NCBI GenBank assembly: GCA_026392145.1
Contig: JAPLCS010000434.1
Coordinates: 1-9,819, forward strand
Source of the DNA: Fimbriimonadales bacterium
GTDB lineage: Bacteria > Armatimonadota > Fimbriimonadia > Fimbriimonadales > Fimbriimonadaceae
Length of the DNA stretch: 9,819 bases
Direction of reading: 5' to 3'
The translations under genes were made by a program, and so were the position numbers. The notes beneath the pieces were generated by a model, which was not told the origin of the DNA, did not search any database, and worked only from the letters and a program-made list of their open reading frames with translations. Shown here piece after piece: positions 1 through 6,998 of the stretch (positions are counted from its first letter, which is position 1; each line of letters opens with the position of its first letter).

Positions 1-1203
1 AGCAAAAATTCCTCTTTGCTTTCCTTGCTTAGTTATCGTGAAGATTTCCTCGCCTTCAATAGTTGACTGCATTTGCGAAACCGCTCCGCTTTTAGGCTCT
101 TGTGCTCCGAATGCTTTTCCAGACACTTTCATCCTCGAAACCTGATAGAAGGCAAAAATCTTGATTCCTTTTTTTTTTTTTTTTTCGTAAATTGTCAACT
201 TCTTGACCATGGAACTTGTGTCAGTGAGTAACTCAGTGTCGACTCCGGCAATCCAGTCAGTTCCGTCAATTTGAGTCGCTGCTCCTGTGTAGAAAAGGAA
301 AAGTGTGCTGTCTTGTGGCATTTTTGCCGCTAGTTTTTTTGCCGCTGATTCCATTTGAACTGCGGTTGCTTCTGTGATCAGTTCTACTTGGTCCGGCTTG
401 TAGCCAGCATATCTCGACAGTGAATCCTTGATTAACCTTCCATCTTCTTGGGCAGAAGGCACTTGTAATCCATTACCCTTGGTCGCACCGTTCGTAATAA
501 TTAGTGCAAACTTCCTCTCTAGGTAGGGGACAATTTTTCCTTTAGGTGAAAGTAGTGGGGCGTTAGCTTCATCCACAGCATTCACGGCTTGAGAGATTTT
601 TATTGGTCCACTGGCACCATCCGGGATAGAAGCACTCACAGATTTCTTTTCTTGTTCAGTCAAGCAAGCTGCATCAACCTTCCAATTGTAAACCGGATAC
701 TTGTTTGCCAATTCTGTAGCCTTCTTTACTTGTCCTGATTTACTATAGGCCTGAGTCAAGAAATACATAGATTCAGCACTTACTTGCTTCCGCTTCAAAA
801 TAGATTCAAACTCTTCGATACATTCCTTATAATTTGGCTTTGACTGAGATGCTGACTGTTGTTCACTCAAGTGGAACATGCAGTAAGCCGCCAAAAAGTT
901 AGGTGAATATAGGGAGCCGTTTCTCCATTGAATGGTTTCTTTGTCATTCAACGGAAGAACCGTGGGTAAGTTAGTATCTTCCTTTCTGTCGTTTTTGGCG
1001 AGAATGAAACTCTTGCGTGCTTCCGCAAACTTGCTTTGCTTAAGATTTTCGATTCCTTTCTCGTAATTTGCAGTCCATGCTTGGGGGAAAGCAATTGCGG
1101 CTGTAGCGATTAAAAATAACCCTACGATGGACTTCGAAATGCCACCCAAATTGGTGGTAAAAGAAAATCCAGGCTCAGATTTATGTTTAAGTGCTCTCAT
1201 CAT
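1..1203 (-). CDS. TPR-like/caspase-fold (peptidase C14-like) protein, catalytically degenerate, 3' end beyond window
   Basis: I translated this minus-strand frame by hand from an ATG-ATG pair at 1203/1200; it stays open for 401 codons to the window edge, so the C-terminus is missing. A positively charged N-terminus is followed by a hydrophobic stretch (about residues 24-39, ending near FPQAWTA), which suggests an uncleaved anchor or signal peptide. Residues about 45-175 look like helical TPR-type repeats (ANYEKGIENLKQSKFAEARK). From about residue 230 the pattern resembles the caspase p20 fold: strand KFALIITNG, a helix with an acidic start (EDGRLIKDSL), then LFLFYTGAA and, after a Lys run, IKIFAFYQVSR. 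The catalytic His of the usual SGHG motif aligns with Ala308 and the catalytic Cys of the DAC/QAC motif with Val355, so protease activity is unlikely. It lies 72 bases downstream of the HAD gene and may be cotranscribed. No clear Shine-Dalgarno precedes the start. The fold call is from motif pattern only. Confidence 0.72.
   Translation of the reverse strand, partial: MMRALKHKSEPGFSFTTNLGGISKSIVGLFLIATAAIAFPQAWTANYEKGIENLKQSKFAEARKSFILAKNDRKEDTNLPTVLPLNDKETIQWRNGSLYSPNFLAAYCMFHLSEQQSASQSKPNYKECIEEFESILKRKQVSAESMYFLTQAYSKSGQVKKATELANKYPVYNWKVDAACLTEQEKKSVSASIPDGASGPIKISQAVNAVDEANAPLLSPKGKIVPYLERKFALIITNGATKGNGLQVPSAQEDGRLIKDSLSRYAGYKPDQVELITEATAVQMESAAKKLAAKMPQDSTLFLFYTGAATQIDGTDWIAGVDTELLTDTSSMVKKLTIYEKKKKKGIKIFAFYQVSRMKVSGKAFGAQEPKSGAVSQMQSTIEGEEIFTITKQGKQRGIFA
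169..185 (-). repeat. 17-base poly-A tract in coding sequence (poly-T on + strand)
   Basis: Seventeen consecutive A residues on the coding strand follow a G, giving codons GAA then five AAA (Glu340, Lys341-345) in the caspase-fold gene. With 17 A the reading frame continues to the window edge. One A fewer closes the frame at a TGA at 131-129 (357-residue product); one A more closes it at a TAA at 94-92 (370-residue product). Homopolymers of this length are well-known sites of replication slippage and transcriptional slippage. An error in the assembled run length is also possible. Confidence 0.95.
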
Positions 1204-1253
1204 AAAGGCTCAACGGAAAGGAAATCAACCAAGCGCATTATGTGCATCGCGAG

Positions 1254-1265
1254 GTGAAATTTCAC
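1254..1265. promoter_or_regulatory. 12-base perfect palindrome in the HAD/caspase-fold spacer
   Basis: The spacer between the HAD stop and the caspase-fold start contains GTGAAATTTCAC, a perfect palindrome, and 8 bases away a near-palindrome GCGCATTATGTGC (1233-1245, one mismatch). They sit about 50 and 30 bases upstream of the caspase-fold start. The placement would suit an operator for a dimeric regulator, but a 12-base AT-rich palindrome can also arise by chance, and no promoter elements are obvious next to it. Confidence 0.3.
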
Positions 1266-1275
1266 GCTTTCCTTC

Positions 1276-2130
1276 TTATTGTCGGCATTTCATTCTTTGG
1301 TTATGAGCAATTATTTCAAAAATCAGCTGTGCTACTCCACCGTCACTGTTCGGTTTAACAATATGGCGAGCTATTGCCTTTATTTCTGGAAGAGCATTAC
1401 CGATAGCGACAGGAAAGCCAACGAAGTTGAGCATTTCATAGTCGTTCCGATAATCACCAATTGCGGCAACTGCATTTTCAGTGATGCCAAGATGTAGACA
1501 GAGTTGATTCAGACCTGTTGATTTGTTGGTACCACTCGGGAGAATTTCGAGATACTCCGGCGCGGATTCAGTCATGTCGGCTTGATCTTTTGGAAGCAGA
1601 GAATTGAGTTCATTTCTCAGAAGTGTGATCATTGGAGGCTCAGCTATAAAAACAATTTTGTGTGCTTCTGAGTTCATTATTTTCTCAGGTGAAACAATCG
1701 GTACCGGGAGTCCCTGTATTAGTTTCTTGTATTGTTCTAGAAAACGACTATTCGAAAGTGTGCAGGGACCTTCTGGTGTATAGGCGGTGATATGCAGATT
1801 TCTAGACTGAGCAAAGTGAATCAGGGTTCTCTTCACATCACTATTGAGGTGATTTTGATACAGTGTGCTCCCATCACGATCTAAAACGTGGCATCCATTG
1901 GAACAAACGTAGTGACCTTCATGATTCAGAGGCTTAACAATATGAGATGCGCTCTGAATAGAGCGACCGGTGGCAATTACAATATAGAGGTCGTTTGCCT
2001 TAGCTGCTGAAAACGCGAGTGGTATTTGCGAGTGGAAAGTTAAGTCTCTACAAAGCAGGGTCCCATCGAGATCAATCGCGAGTAGCTTTATTGATTCGGA
2101 GTATTTCATTGAACTGAAATGTACGGTCAT
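1276..2130 (-). CDS. Cof-type HAD-superfamily phosphatase (C2 cap)
   Basis: The 284-residue protein carries all four HAD motifs in order. Motif I is LLAIDLDGTLL, with nucleophile Asp20 and acid/base Asp22; motif II is IVIATGRS (Thr54); motif III is the Lys in SGTNKSTGL (Lys203); motif IV is GDYRND (Asp226, Asp230). The long insert between motifs II and III (about residues 80-195) is the C2-type cap of the Cof/YbiV family, and the length matches that family (about 265-290). Members are cytosolic Mg-dependent phosphatases acting on sugar phosphates, phosphorylated vitamins or flavin precursors; the substrate cannot be read from sequence. The start at 2130 is the first ATG; Met8 (2109) is an equally plausible start because motif I begins only at residue 15 and neither has a clear ribosome binding site. 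The gene is divergent from the HDOD gene and leads into the caspase-fold gene. Confidence 0.92.
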   Translation of the reverse strand: MTVHFSSMKYSESIKLLAIDLDGTLLCRDLTFHSQIPLAFSAAKANDLYIVIATGRSIQSASHIVKPLNHEGHYVCSNGCHVLDRDGSTLYQNHLNSDVKRTLIHFAQSRNLHITAYTPEGPCTLSNSRFLEQYKKLIQGLPVPIVSPEKIMNSEAHKIVFIAEPPMITLLRNELNSLLPKDQADMTESAPEYLEILPSGTNKSTGLNQLCLHLGITENAVAAIGDYRNDYEMLNFVGFPVAIGNALPEIKAIARHIVKPNSDGGVAQLIFEIIAHNQRMKCRQ

Positions 2131-2476
2131 GTCGTGAAGGCTATGTTAGTTTCCGTTTGAATTCTGATACCCTGCTTTTGATCTCGTTTATTTCATCCAA
2201 CGCATCAACAGTTCTCAACTTTCTTAGTGCAACTTTTGCAGAATGATTTTCATAATTTTGGAAAGAATGTGCGTCTTTGAACCGAGAATATCTTAAGAAT
2301 GCTGGGAAGTGAGTGTTTGGAAGGCAAATTTAGATTCAATTTAATGTCAAATGTATTTGGATTTATTTGCGAGTCTTCTCGTTCACTGACTAAGATTTTC
2401 GCAATCATGCCTCAATTTGAGCAACATATATTTGAAAAATATCAAAGCAATTCTATGCTAAGGGGAAAAACTGACA
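2131..2476. other. Divergent intergenic region (346 bases)
   Basis: This AT-rich stretch separates the minus-strand HAD gene from the plus-strand HDOD gene and should hold promoters for both directions. I see one weak sigma-70-like site facing the HDOD gene (listed separately) and no convincing promoter for the HAD gene. A 62-codon plus-strand reading frame (2299-2487) exists but has no recognisable motif. No tRNA, riboswitch-like fold, repeat or terminator stands out. Confidence 0.6.
2417..2445 (+). promoter_or_regulatory. Weak candidate sigma-70 promoter for the HDOD-fliD transcript
   Basis: TTGAGC (2417-2422) and TATCAA (2440-2445) are separated by 17 bases, each matching four of six consensus positions. 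The implied start lies about 25 bases before the HDOD ATG. The region is AT-rich, so such matches are expected by chance. Confidence 0.25.
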
Positions 2477-3352
2477 ATGGTAATTGATGCAGAAGCATTA
2501 GTCATAAGAAAGAGACTTGAGCAATCGCTCAAGGAACTTCCACCGCTTCCTGTAGCGATTTCAAAGGTTCTGGATGAAACCAACAAACTGGAACCAGATA
2601 TTCACGTGATTGACGAAATTATTTCTGGTGATCAGGCCCTTGCTTCAAAAGTATTACGAATCGTCAACTCTGCTTACTACGGTCTTTCCCGCCAGGTAAC
2701 CAGTGTTGGTCAAGCGGTTATGATTCTAGGGCTCCAACAAGTGAGAACAATTACCTTGAGCGTCGGTTCTATCGCGGCATTTGCTGGCAGAGGTGCTATA
2801 GATGCAGAACACTCACGTAGATTTTGGGAGCATTCTTTTGCAACTTCTGCTGCCTGTAATATTCTTGGAAAGCGACTTGGTTTCGATCGGAAAGCTCTCG
2901 AAACTATGAGCACGATTGGTATTTTGCATGATATCGGAAGAATGTTCTTTTTCTGCAATTTCAGACCCACTTATGAGAAGTTGCACACGAAAGCATTGAA
3001 AGAAGGAAAATCTTTTGAAGCAGTTGAACTTGGCTTTTTGGGCGATACTCACGCTGGCATAGGTGCAATGATTACTGAAAAGTGGGGATTGCCGGATGAA
3101 CTCGTGCAGACTATCAAGCAACACGAAGGACCTTTCAGCGATTCAACTGACAAGATGGTAGCGGTTCTTGCCTTGGCAGACTGGTTGAACAAGCCACTTT
3201 ACTATGCCGATGGTTCGACAACTCCGGTGATTGATTTTGATCCTCTTTTAATGCAGGTCCTTGGACTCAATGATTCAATGCTTGAGCAGATTAGAGTTGA
3301 AGTACGGAACAAAGTAGAAGAAGCTAGTCAACTGTACGGAATGGTTGCCTAA
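2477..3352 (+). CDS. HDOD-domain signal-transduction protein
   Basis: The 291-residue protein is a stand-alone HDOD (HD-related output) domain with no visible receiver or second effector domain. Hallmarks are ELPPLPVAISKVLDE (about residues 20-34), the LRIVNSAYYG motif (60-69), LGLQQVRTITLS (84-94), and an HD-like core: His119 in WEHS, His151-Asp152 in GILHDIGR, plus His192 and His216 in QHEGP. HDOD proteins are regulatory and generally not proven phosphodiesterases, although this copy keeps more metal-ligand-like residues than many. The ATG is preceded by AGGGG about 12 bases upstream, a loose spacing. The gene sits 29 bases before fliD on the same strand. HDOD proteins have been tied to motility in some bacteria (for example Campylobacter jejuni), so a role in flagellar control is a reasonable inference but is not shown here. 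Confidence 0.9.
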   Translation: MVIDAEALVIRKRLEQSLKELPPLPVAISKVLDETNKLEPDIHVIDEIISGDQALASKVLRIVNSAYYGLSRQVTSVGQAVMILGLQQVRTITLSVGSIAAFAGRGAIDAEHSRRFWEHSFATSAACNILGKRLGFDRKALETMSTIGILHDIGRMFFFCNFRPTYEKLHTKALKEGKSFEAVELGFLGDTHAGIGAMITEKWGLPDELVQTIKQHEGPFSDSTDKMVAVLALADWLNKPLYYADGSTTPVIDFDPLLMQVLGLNDSMLEQIRVEVRNKVEEASQLYGMVA

Positions 3353-3381
3353 CCAAATAGTTTTAAGTTTAAGGTGCGAAA

Positions 3382-5634
3382 GTGAGTTCAGGAATCAACT
3401 TTGGCGGTCTTGCCAGTGGAATGGATACAGAAGGACTCATTTCCAAACTGGTTTCTATCCAAAAGCAGCCAATCGCTCGGTTGCAACAACAGCAGCAGAA
3501 ATATCTGAAGCAAGCAGACGTAATTGCAGCACTCAAAGGGCAAATCTCGAACGTCGCTCAAAGCGCAAACAGCCTTTTGACTGCCGATGCATTCTCTGCG
3601 GTGATTCCATCCAATTCGGATTCCAGTGTTGCTAGCTTGGTAATGTCTGGCGTTGGACAAGCTGGAAATTACACTTTAAGTGTTTCCAAACTCGCTCAGT
3701 CTCAAAAGATTTCATCTGGTGCTCAATCATCAGTGAGCTCTGCTTTAGGGCAGACAGGTCAATTTACAATTAATGGTAAGTTGGTGTCTGTCGACTCCAC
3801 CGACTCCTTATCATCAGTTGCTAGAAAGATTAACGATGTATCTCCAGGCGCAACCGCAAGCATTATCAACGGCGGCACCGGAAATGCGTACCTTACGATT
3901 ACATCATCAAATTCAGGAATTAGTGGAAAGCCCCAGCTATCAGATTTGACTGGTTCATTCCTGAGCACCATTGGTGTGCTGGGAGCAACTGAGAATATTC
4001 GTTTGCCAATTACCAACGGAGCTGCTGGACTCAATTTTAGCAGTTCATCGGATATTGTGGGGACTTCACTAGGCGTAACTGGTCTCACTGGACAAACCAT
4101 AAAAATTAATGGTGTGAACGTGTCACTCAATCTTCAGAGCGATTCACTTCAAGCGGTAGCAGATAAGATCAACAGCGCTTCTACCGGTGCTACTGCTTCA
4201 GTGGTTTCTGTCACAGAGGGAGTCAACACTAAATATCGACTGGAAATCACAGGTGCAAGTTCACCAACATTTGTCGACGCAGGTAACACGCTTGCGACAC
4301 TTGGCATTGTTCAAAAAACAGCATCGAACGAATTAGTTGCCGCTCAAGATGCGAGCTACAAAGTGGATGGTGTATCGCTGACCTCAAGCACGAACACAAT
4401 AGAAGGCGTCATCCCAGGCGGGAAGATTACTTTGCTCAAGGCCGATGCAACTACACCTCCAACAACGACTTTATCAATAAAAAGCGATACTGATGCGGTT
4501 GCAAACAGGATTAAATCGTTTACTGATAGCTATAACTCAGCGGTTAAGTTCATCACAGATAATAGTCAGTTTGATGGAGATACTTATGAAACGGGTCCTT
4601 TATTTGGAGATCCTGTTGCAAGGCAGTTTCTTTCAACAATGAACTCCCTTCTGATGTCAAATATTCCAGGACTTACCGGAAACTATAAGAACCTCACGGA
4701 CATCGGTATTAGAATTGATGGAACGGGGAGTTTATCAGTAGATAGCTCTAAACTCAACACAGCGATACAAACAGATTCTGAAGGTGTACGCAAGCTATTC
4801 CAAAACTTTGGGTCTTCCAGTTCTTCTTCGGTTGTCTATATCTCTGGAACATCAAGTACACAACCTTCATCGCCCTCTTCCTATGGTGTCAATATCACGC
4901 AGGTAGCTACCAAAACTCAATATGTCGCAGCAACTGCAAAAACATCCAACAACACCTCGTCTGAAACTTTGACATTTTCGGGGAACTTGATTGGGTCTAG
5001 CTCCTACAATTTGACGATAGATGTTGGATCAAATCTTCAAACAATTATTGACAAAATCAACAATGACACTAAGCTCAAAGACCTTCTGACTGCTTCAAAC
5101 AATAGTGGCAAATTACAAATTGACTCAAAGAGATTTGGTTCAAACGGATTGTTTAATGTTGTAAGCAACCAATCACCACTCGGTAGCAACTCAGGAGTTG
5201 GTTTCAATCCTGGAACTTTGACAAATGGACTTGACGTCGCTGGAACTATCAACGGTGAATCTGCAATGGGTGTAGGTCAGTTTTTAACTGGAACCAAAAC
5301 CGATGGAAAAGCGCTCGGCTTGCAAATTCAATATTCTGGCACGTCCACTGGCAATGCAGGAAACATCACTTTTACACGCGGAATGAGTGGGATTGTAAAT
5401 TCTGCACTTACCATGTTCACCGATATTGCCTCCGGTATCACAGTAACAACTGAAAAAGCATTGCGAGACCAAGGTGAACTGATTAAGAATCAAATAGACA
5501 CCATCAACAAGCGAGCTGCTGCAAGCATTACAGAGTTACGTGCCAAATTTTCACAAATGGAACAGCAGATTTCAAAAGTGCAACAGCAAGGTGCGAGACT
5601 TTCACAGCTAACAAATACAAGTACATCAAAGTAG
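3382..5634 (+). CDS. fliD: Flagellar hook-associated protein 2 (filament cap, FliD)
   Basis: FliD forms the cap at the tip of the flagellar filament and assists folding of exported flagellin. The N-terminus (SSGINFGGLASGMDTEGLIS, then a Gln-rich helix to about residue 65) is the classic FliD_N signature. The C-terminus (about residues 690-750, EKALRDQGELIKNQI and onward) is the usual terminal coiled coil. The middle holds the FliD_C hallmark around SYKVDGVSLTSSTNTIEGV (about 329-347). Three flagellin-hook IN-type units are visible: about residues 126-180 (FTINGKLVSVDS, VARKIND), 237-292 (IKINGVNVSLN, VADKINS) and 530-595 (YNLTIDVGSNLQTIIDKIN). At 750 residues it is longer than most FliD proteins (about 450-680), partly from a Ser/Thr-rich linker (about 477-500) and the third IN unit. 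I found no Cys, Trp or His, as is common in secreted axial proteins. The GTG start follows AAGGTG at good spacing and gives the conserved N-terminus. No fliS or flagellin gene is adjacent. Confidence 0.95.
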   Translation: MSSGINFGGLASGMDTEGLISKLVSIQKQPIARLQQQQQKYLKQADVIAALKGQISNVAQSANSLLTADAFSAVIPSNSDSSVASLVMSGVGQAGNYTLSVSKLAQSQKISSGAQSSVSSALGQTGQFTINGKLVSVDSTDSLSSVARKINDVSPGATASIINGGTGNAYLTITSSNSGISGKPQLSDLTGSFLSTIGVLGATENIRLPITNGAAGLNFSSSSDIVGTSLGVTGLTGQTIKINGVNVSLNLQSDSLQAVADKINSASTGATASVVSVTEGVNTKYRLEITGASSPTFVDAGNTLATLGIVQKTASNELVAAQDASYKVDGVSLTSSTNTIEGVIPGGKITLLKADATTPPTTTLSIKSDTDAVANRIKSFTDSYNSAVKFITDNSQFDGDTYETGPLFGDPVARQFLSTMNSLLMSNIPGLTGNYKNLTDIGIRIDGTGSLSVDSSKLNTAIQTDSEGVRKLFQNFGSSSSSSVVYISGTSSTQPSSPSSYGVNITQVATKTQYVAATAKTSNNTSSETLTFSGNLIGSSSYNLTIDVGSNLQTIIDKINNDTKLKDLLTASNNSGKLQIDSKRFGSNGLFNVVSNQSPLGSNSGVGFNPGTLTNGLDVAGTINGESAMGVGQFLTGTKTDGKALGLQIQYSGTSTGNAGNITFTRGMSGIVNSALTMFTDIASGITVTTEKALRDQGELIKNQIDTINKRAAASITELRAKFSQMEQQISKVQQQGARLSQLTNTSTSK

Positions 5635-5658
5635 TGAACTAGATCGTCAGTACTTGTG

Positions 5659-6675
5659 ATGCTTCAAGCCATTCGACTTCAGACTGAGAGTAGGGAGCAT
5701 GAATTCCTCTCAATTTATGCTGCGAAAGCAAATGAGTCCAAAGGTCGTGTCGTGCCTCAAGAGGATGACCCTGTTCGAACTTGCTTTCAGAGAGATAGAG
5801 ATAGAATCCTTCACAGTAAAGCATTTCGGAGATTGAAACATAAAACTCAAGTTTTCATCGATCCCCGTGGGGACCATTATCGCACCAGATTAACTCATAC
5901 GCTTGAGGTTAGCCAAGTAGCGCGAACGATTGGAAGAGCCCTTCGTCTAAATGAAGACTTAATCGAGGCTATTGCTATTGGGCACGATTTGGGGCATCCA
6001 CCATTTGGCCATGCTGGTGAGAGAGCTATTGATGAAGCACTTCAGATGATAGGATCTGCAAGTCCAGATAGATTTCATCACTCGGAACAATCATTAAGAG
6101 TCATAGATGTTCTCGAAGACTTGAATCTAAGTGAGGAAACTCGGTTAGGAATAGGTGGACATAGCAAAGGAAGAAGCGACTTAAGTGCATCTGATGGTGA
6201 GCCTGTTTCAACATTAGAAGCAGCTGTAGTACGGATGAGCGACAGAATCGCATATCTGAACCACGATATTGATGACGCGCTACGGTCTGGAATCATTGAA
6301 AATGTTCCAGATGAGTTTGCCGCGCTTGGTACTACTTACAAACAGAGACTCTCAATCTTGGTTGAGGACATTATTCAGCAAAGTCTGAACGTGCCTTCGA
6401 TTAACATCTCACCAAAGTTTCTTGCCAAAATGAATTTACTCAAAGAATGGATGTTTGACAATGTTTACCTGCGATATCCAATTCTATATACGGATATTGC
6501 TAAAGCTGAGAATATGCTCAAAGAGCTTTTGGTTTATTACACGGAACCTGGAAACTTGCCTGAGGGATTTGAGGGTACTCAAGGCGCCGTCGATTACGTG
6601 AGTGGCATGACGGATAGATTTGCAATTGAGAACTATGAATCAATAAAGATTCCTTTGAAGTGGTCGCAACTTTGA
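5659..6675 (+). CDS. dgt: dGTPase-like deoxynucleotide triphosphohydrolase (HD superfamily)
   Basis: The family hydrolyses dNTPs (typically dGTP) to the nucleoside plus triphosphate and so adjusts dNTP pools in the cytosol. The metal site is complete. Numbering from the ATG at 5659: RLTHTLEVSQVAR gives His80, IGHDLGHPPFGHAGE gives His109-Asp110 with the conserved His113 and His118, and VRMSDRIAYLNHDIDDA gives the distal Asp195. The N-terminal FQRDRDRILHSKAFRRLKHKTQVF and DHYRTRLTH segments are also typical. At 338 residues it belongs to the shorter, non-enterobacterial dGTPase-like group. An in-frame GTG lies one codon upstream (5656); the ATG is the simpler choice and neither has a clear Shine-Dalgarno. 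It starts about 24 bases after the fliD stop and 15 bases precede the next gene, so it is probably cotranscribed. Exact substrate preference cannot be read from sequence. Confidence 0.92.
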   Translation: MLQAIRLQTESREHEFLSIYAAKANESKGRVVPQEDDPVRTCFQRDRDRILHSKAFRRLKHKTQVFIDPRGDHYRTRLTHTLEVSQVARTIGRALRLNEDLIEAIAIGHDLGHPPFGHAGERAIDEALQMIGSASPDRFHHSEQSLRVIDVLEDLNLSEETRLGIGGHSKGRSDLSASDGEPVSTLEAAVVRMSDRIAYLNHDIDDALRSGIIENVPDEFAALGTTYKQRLSILVEDIIQQSLNVPSINISPKFLAKMNLLKEWMFDNVYLRYPILYTDIAKAENMLKELLVYYTEPGNLPEGFEGTQGAVDYVSGMTDRFAIENYESIKIPLKWSQL

Positions 6676-6690
6676 ATTCATACTAGGACT

Positions 6691-6930
6691 ATGGATGACC
6701 TATTAGAAAATCAGAATCAGTTGACAAACGAGAATAGTTCGACGTCCCAAGGAACATTAAGAATCACCATAGGGGAAACGAGCGAAGTTGCGGAGGCTCA
6801 CAGGCCAGATCCTGCAACTCTCAACGCAAAGTCAAAAACCAATGATGGCTCACGGGTCAAGAATATATGGCTTCTGATCATCGTGATTATTGTCGTTGTT
6901 TTGGTTGCTTTGTTCATGAAGTCAAGGTAA
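6691..6930 (+). CDS. Small predicted tail-anchored membrane protein
   Basis: I do not recognise this 79-residue protein. Its first 57 residues are polar and rich in Asn, Ser, Thr and Glu, with a possible short beta strand (TLRITIGE, 22-29). A single strongly hydrophobic segment follows (residues 59-75, rich in Ile, Val and Leu) and it ends with the positive tail MKSR. This is the layout of a C-terminally anchored protein, or of a single-span protein with a cytoplasmic N-terminus. It starts 15 bases after the dGTPase stop, with AGGA just upstream of the ATG, which supports it as a real translated gene of the same transcript. Function is unknown; membrane tethering of a partner is only a guess. 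Confidence 0.7.
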   Translation: MDDLLENQNQLTNENSSTSQGTLRITIGETSEVAEAHRPDPATLNAKSKTNDGSRVKNIWLLIIVIIVVVLVALFMKSR

Positions 6931-6945
6931 CAGTGCACAATCTCA

Positions 6946-6993
6946 CAATAGGTTCTCAGTAGGGTTCAGTTGTTTGAACTTGGTATCCTATTG
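6946..6993 (+). promoter_or_regulatory. Nested inverted repeats in the apt leader
   Basis: The 68-base gap before apt contains a perfect 7-base inverted repeat, CAATAGG (6946-6952) and CCTATTG (6987-6993). Inside it is a smaller hairpin, GTTCA/TGAAC (6964-6968 and 6975-6979, 6-base loop). The outer right arm ends directly against the GGTGGT that precedes the apt ATG, so folding could limit ribosome access. No run of T follows, so it is not an intrinsic terminator. No promoter is clear here. Confidence 0.35.
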
Positions 6994-6998
6994 GTGGT

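Noticed and set aside
161..190. T17 run as an intrinsic terminator on the plus strand
   Set aside because: No GC-rich stem precedes the T run, and the opposite strand is coding through it in frame.
1..1203. Reading the caspase-fold gene as a frameshifted pseudogene because of the A run
   Set aside because: With the 17 A as given the frame is continuous on both sides and no stop occurs before the window edge.
2299..2487. 62-codon plus-strand reading frame before the HDOD gene
   Set aside because: It has no recognisable motif, no good ribosome binding site, low-complexity AT-rich composition, and it overlaps the well-supported HDOD start.
3345..3635. 96-codon frame overlapping the end of HDOD and the start of fliD
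   Set aside because: It is an out-of-frame shadow of the conserved FliD N-terminus; its composition is Arg/Cys/Ser-rich with no motif.
3759..4130. 123-codon antisense frame within fliD
   Set aside because: It is opposite a conserved FliD region and has no domain pattern or start signal, so it is a codon-usage shadow.
5639..5824. 61-codon antisense frame over the start of the dGTPase gene
   Set aside because: It lies opposite a conserved enzyme N-terminus and shows no motif.
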